DNA of 64,000 nucleotides, taken from Antedon bifida. Its lineage: Eukaryota; Echinodermata; Crinoidea; Comatulida; Antedonidae. The notes under the pieces are model-generated. The model made no database searches. It had not been told where the DNA came from and worked only from the letters and a program-made list of their open reading frames with translations. The DNA is taken from contig OY727095.1 of the NCBI GenBank assembly GCA_963402885.1, forward strand, positions 11,599,001-11,663,000, in the 5' to 3' direction. Shown in pieces: positions 59,400 to 64,000 of the stretch (the stretch's first letter is position 1; every line of letters begins with the position of its first letter). The position numbers and the translations under genes were made by a program.

Positions 59400-59610
59400 C
59401 TGAATTGAATTGAAATATTTTATTTATACTGCGCGACTTCTTCATTCAAAGACTGGTCTCCCAGAGGGCCCAGTTATAATCAGTGGCTGTCATGTACTAG
59501 TACTCGTCTCGAAAGATGTACTAGGTTCTTTAAAGTGCACATGTGTACACTGGACCTACGGTTTATAGTCCTTATCCGAGAAGACTGATAAGAAAATTAA
59601 CTACGTGAGC
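59400..59610. repeat. Second copy of the AACGTGCAC-block dispersed repeat
   Basis: Starts with GAATTGAATTGAAATATTTT, typical of a LINE or SINE tail read in reverse. It then has the block order described for 54760-54995. More diverged than that copy. Confidence 0.5.
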
Positions 59611-61470
59611 CTAATATATACTTGTTGAGAGGAACAAAATGGTACCGAACCATTCTACTATATATTCGAAATAGGACTAGTATTGTAATAACTTGGTTGA
59701 AAACACTGTTGAAAAATATGTTAGAGTTAGAGTAGAGTGTTAAAGGAAGGCAATATACTTAAATTAAAAACACCCACAAAACAACTAAAATAGAAAATTC
59801 GACAGCTTGGATTCGAAGCAATAAATTGAAGAAAACATTGAAGAATAAATAACAGTAGAAGATCATTCATCAGTGAACTTAATCTAGAATGCGCAGCATG
59901 TCCACTTAATTTAAAACGAAGTTGTCGCAGTTTTAATTAGGAAACGATGAATGCGAAAATACAAGGATAATGCGTAAACAAGTCAATATATAAGTATTTT
60001 TAAATGTCATGATTGTTATGGGTTGTCATTATATTTCTGCAATGCATCATGTCTTTGGATATACAGCAACTGCATGCTTTTTAGATACATTTTATACCTT
60101 GAATTCAGCGAAAAATATGGTTTTTTTTTTAACGAAACCGATTCTTCGGTGCGTTGTTGCAAACCAGTCTTTAATATTAGTAGGAAGCTTCCGAGTTGCG
60201 ACGACTGAGGACCGACTACCGACCATGGACCGACGACCGACCGACGACCTAGGTCTGTTCAATTGATGTGTCGTATATAGGCCGTCGTCTGGACTAGAAA
60301 CACCACCAAAGTGAGGTCGAAGTGAGAACACACTTCCCAATATTTTCGCATGCTTACAATATGAAGAAGAAGTTTGGTCTTCGGTTACGCAACTCGAAAT
60401 CCCTATTATAAATAATAAGTAATTGTGATTACTGTGATTAATGATAACTTAAAAGGGTTCTAATCCGAAGGTGAATAGGTAGATTTACAGTAATACTAAT
60501 ATTTATTTATAGCAAATTATAGATGAAACATATCTACTACTTTAAAACGCGAAATTTATTATCAATTCTATTATAGGGAGTTAAAGTAAAGTGTTTTGGG
60601 TCGATTTCTGTGTGACTGCAGAGTAACGTGCTAGATTCCAACCAATACTAGACATGGGGATGTGTATCCGAGACAATAGGTTATCCGCAGAATCACATAC
60701 CATATATATTCGAATAAACGCTCCGGTGTTTATTGTTCAGGTGACTTTTATTCAAGGAGGCGTTTATTAGGAGGAGGCGATAGATATATGAAAAAATACA
60801 ACACAATTTAAATTTATATTAAGAAGATAAAAAATGTTATCAAAATGCTTGGTAAATTGTAGATCATGTCAAACAATGAATTATAGTACTAAAGGTTCCG
60901 TGGCGTTTATTCTGGGGGGGGGGGGAATAATTAGAAATGATTTTCTAATGGGGGGGGGGGGGAGGCGTGATTACTCAAAAGTAGGGGTTTATTTAAAGCA
61001 AGGCTTTTATTCAAAGCGGGCGTTTATTTGAAAAAAATACGGGGTAATCTTATAATAATGCTATAAAGAATGTACCGATTGCGTCATTTCTTCCCCTGAT
61101 GTTTTTCACTGTTCCAGACACAAACGCAGGTATCTATCTATGGCTTTCCTGCTGCGATTTACACATAACAATGTTCTAATCTAATTTTCTTGAGAGTTAA
61201 CCATTAGTGGTACTACCATATAGATAAAATAAAATCACGTTGCTTTAATACATGAACATAGCCGGTGGCACTTAAAACGAATACTTATAAATCGTGCACC
61301 TGCTATGTATTGAACCAACATCAACTTTAAAAGCATTTTCTATGGAATGATAGAAGAATTGTGAATAATACAATGTTTAATGGTTAGTTTATCGATTCGC
61401 TATAATTTCACCGGTAACATGTTGCAGTCAAATACGAATAAAACGTATGGTTTAAATCTATATCATTAAA
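59611..61470. other. Non-coding DNA with GCGTTTATT words and two G-runs
   Basis: Between 60720 and 61045 the word GCGTTTATT (or close forms) recurs several times. Two G-runs of 12 and 13 bases occur at 60914-60925 and 60950-60962. A GACCGAC-rich stretch lies at 60200-60250. No gene is supported. Confidence 0.5.
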
Positions 61471-61529
61471 CGTACACGGGCTCTCAAAATGTTTGTGTAT
61501 TTTGTGGGCAAACCCTTCTTTGATCATCG

Positions 61530-62395
61530 CCTCCAATCGTTTACGCATGGCAAACCATTTTACGACTACCTCCAAGTTATACGTATGCAAAAACCGTTTG
61601 ATCCCCACCACCAGTTTTTCGAATGGCAAACCCTTTGTGCATCTCCTCCAGGTTTTTACGTATGGAAAACCTTTTGAGCACCATCGCCACTTTATACGTA
61701 TGGCAAACCGTTTGAGCACCACCTCTAGTTCTGTTTTACGTATGGAAAACCGTTTGAGCACCACCTCTAGTTCTGTTTTACGTATGGCAAACCGTTTGAG
61801 CACCACCTTTAGTTCTGTTTTACGTATGGCAAACCGTTGAGCACTACCTCTAATTCTGCTTTTACGTATAGCAAACCGTTGAGCACCACCTCTAATTCTG
61901 CTTTTACGTATAGCAAACCGTTGAGCACCACCTCTAGTTCTGCTTTTACGTATGGCAAACCGTTGAGCACCACCTCTAGTTCTGTTTTACGTATGGCAAA
62001 CCGTTTGAGCACCACCTTTAGTTCTGTTTTACGTATGGCAACCCGTTTGAGCACCACCTCTAGTTCTGTTTTTACGTATGGCAAACCGTTTGAGCACCAC
62101 CTCTAGTTCTGTTTTTACGTATGGCAAACCATTTGATCACAACTCCCAAGTTTTTACGTATGGCAATCCGTTTGAGCACCATCTCTAGTTCTGTTTTTAC
62201 GTATTGCAAACCGTTTGAGAACCACCTCCAGTTCTGTTTTTACGTATGGAAAACCGTTTAAGCACCACCTCTGGTTCTGTTTTTAAGTATGGCAAACCGT
62301 TTGAGCACCATCTCTAGTTCTGTTTTGACGTATGGAAAACCTTTTGAGCATCACTTCCACTTTGTACGTATGGCAAACCGTATTTCGAAAACTTT
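61530..62395. repeat. 42-43 bp minisatellite, about 19 units
   Basis: The unit is approximately TTTTACGTATGGCAAACCGT followed by TTGAGCACCACCTCTAGTTC and TG. Central units (about 61720-62130) are nearly identical; the edges are more diverged. Because 42 is a multiple of 3, several frames stay open on both strands, which produces false protein predictions. Confidence 0.95.
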
Positions 62396-64000
62396 AGAAA
62401 GCTGAAAGGTATTCATTAGGGATCTACCTATCTACTTCACGTCAGCTTGTTATAACATTAATCAATGACGGAATGATATATTGTAGTTACAGAATGATGA
62501 AAGAAAACATTAAACGTAACAGATAAAATAAATGCGTCGGTCGTGACCGCAATAAAATTACTTAAAGTACTCAAGCTAATGGTGACTACAGTTAATAGGA
62601 TAAGGTTCACACAAGATTAAACAAAGAATTACATTAGTAAAAAGAAAAAAAAAACTATGTGATTATATTGTTTATCAACTGATGCCCACCTTGACGTTAC
62701 TTTATTGTTGAAATGACAACAGTCTCATAAATGACCTGGTCGCCGTTGCGTTCTAGTGGGAACTAAGCTTAAGAAGCATGAGGTAGTTTTCATTCCGCAT
62801 AGGCCTACATGTAATTATTGGTTCTCACTAGAGACGTAACACAAGGACGTAACGCAACGTAAGTGAGTTGACCAATCACAATGTGATGGATTATTCGTCG
62901 CTTGTGATTGGTCAACACGTTTGCGTTACGTCCTAGTGGAAACCAAGCTTAAAGAAACGCATTTGTCAATTTCCTTTCAAAAGATGGGCGCCAGTATTAA
63001 TCAAGTATATATATTTAATGTGTAATCTAACCGAATGACGTCAAAGACAGATTTCTTTTCTTTTTTGTATGATTTTGAAAAAATTAGATTATTTGACAGA
63101 AAAAGGCATACTTAAAACTAATGTTTGTATCTACTTTGAATCTCTACGATGTAAATATATTCATTAAGGTTACACTCATTTTCGATTAGCTATTTAAACA
63201 GAAAGCAATTGAATTGGAATGCGTATTATTAATTTTACGCTGATGCAACAGCAGCGCATAGTACTGTAGGCTTGAACAAAATTAAATATAATAGAAATGC
63301 GTGTTTGTTATACTGACAGGACGATGGTAATTTCTTCATAATAAATGTTAAAATAAAACAATATAACTTGAGTTTTTAATGCAACAAATGATTATCTGCG
63401 CATGCGTATAAACCTGTAGGGCCGATATAAACGAAATCTCACTACGTTAATAATAATTAAATCGACAACATCATACAGAGTAAAGGTATAATATTTCCTT
63501 GTTTTCACACAAAGTCAGTAGGGTTCTACTACTAGGATTCAAACAGTACAGAATATTATTCTGTCATAATAAAATCTCTACTATTTTGTCACGCTTCTTC
63601 ACAACAAGCTAAACAAATAGTCAAATTGGCAGTTAATATCATAATCAAAACTACGAGTGAAATTAAAGGAATGACCAAAATACAGTCCATAGCAATATGT
63701 TTGTAATAAAGAGAAGTATAAGTTCTCAAATATCTGTAATAAATGAGCCTCGTGCGGTTGTATCGTATTGATTTATAATAATGATTTATGAACTTGTATA
63801 ATTTGTGCGTTAAGAAAATATCGGTACATAATATTACATACGGTTTTCGATCATTAAATGCACATTATATTGTATAACATTATATTGTACAATAATGCAA
63901 AGAAATATATAAATAATGTAATTCACATTAAATGTATATTGTAGATGTGAAGAAAGTATCATTAGGCTTATATTTTGTATTGGTAATCGAATAGATGACT
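62396..64000. other. Non-coding end of the window with a palindromic repeat
   Basis: Apart from the inverted repeat at 62815-62950 (listed separately), this is A/T-rich DNA without recognisable genes. Confidence 0.45.
62815..62950. mobile_element. Inverted-repeat MITE-like element
   Basis: The left part (CACTAGAGACGTAACACAAG, then AGTGAGTTGACCAATCACA) is mirrored by the right part (CTTGTGATTGGTCAACACG, then GCGTTACGTCCTAGTGGAAA). The result is a foldback of about 125 bp. Related partial copies are at 8510-8570, 45958-46065, 52960-53170 and 62740-62775. Confidence 0.75.

Noticed and set aside
61408-62106. Repetitive proteins on either strand (for example units of KTELEVVLKRFAIR)
   Set aside because: They arise from a 42-bp tandem repeat whose period is divisible by three. 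Both strands are open, and no start context or splice structure is seen.

Overview
The window is metazoan nuclear DNA: AT-rich, with GT-AG introns, animal extracellular domains and many dispersed repeats. Echinoderm-like repeat vocabulary (for example the word TAGGCCTAC, and palindromic repeats carrying GACCAATCACA) suggests a marine invertebrate deuterostome, perhaps an echinoderm. That placement is an inference, and the species is not identified.

Region by region. (1) 1-345 holds the 3' part of a non-LTR retrotransposon on the minus strand. (2) 431-6149 (+) is the 3' end of a gene for a mosaic membrane protein (EGF repeats, cadherin repeats, Thr-rich mucin stretch, EGF, SEA, transmembrane). 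Its 5' part would lie left of the window. (3) 6150-11890 is intergenic: a GC-rich minisatellite, an insertion found only in this copy, a hairpin-bearing satellite and dispersed repeats. (4) 11891-39595 (+) is one 41-exon gene. I joined the exons by hand; every splice phase agrees and the total coding length (14,148 nt) is divisible by 3, predicting about 4,715 residues. Its N-terminal half has the triple beta-helix/SRCR/CUB architecture of Drosophila Bark beetle/Anakonda, followed by a C-type-lectin-like domain, EGF and PSI. A beta-rich region of unknown type follows, then VWD, an EGF array, two cadherin repeats, a Thr-rich mucin stretch, a SEA domain with an apparent self-cleavage site, one transmembrane helix and a short tail. 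(5) The last 12 exons and the downstream DNA are near-duplicates of region 2, offset by about 33.4 kb, so the window probably spans two tandem paralogues. (6) 39.6-43.4 kb is mostly an expanded form of the same satellite. (7) 43855-45282 (+) is a three-coding-exon Ctr/SLC31-type copper transporter (151 aa). (8) 47411-50461 (-) is a six-exon gene for an unrecognised type I membrane protein (339 aa), convergent with the copper transporter. (9) 50.5-64 kb shows no supportable gene, only dispersed repeats, a 42-43 bp minisatellite and G-runs.

The most notable object is the giant protein. A Bark/Anakonda-type adhesive ectodomain (in flies a tricellular-junction organiser) is joined to a VWD/EGF/cadherin/mucin/SEA tail like those of membrane mucins. 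It is tandemly duplicated, and the upstream copy shows splice-site and cysteine losses. All domain calls were made by eye, without database searches.
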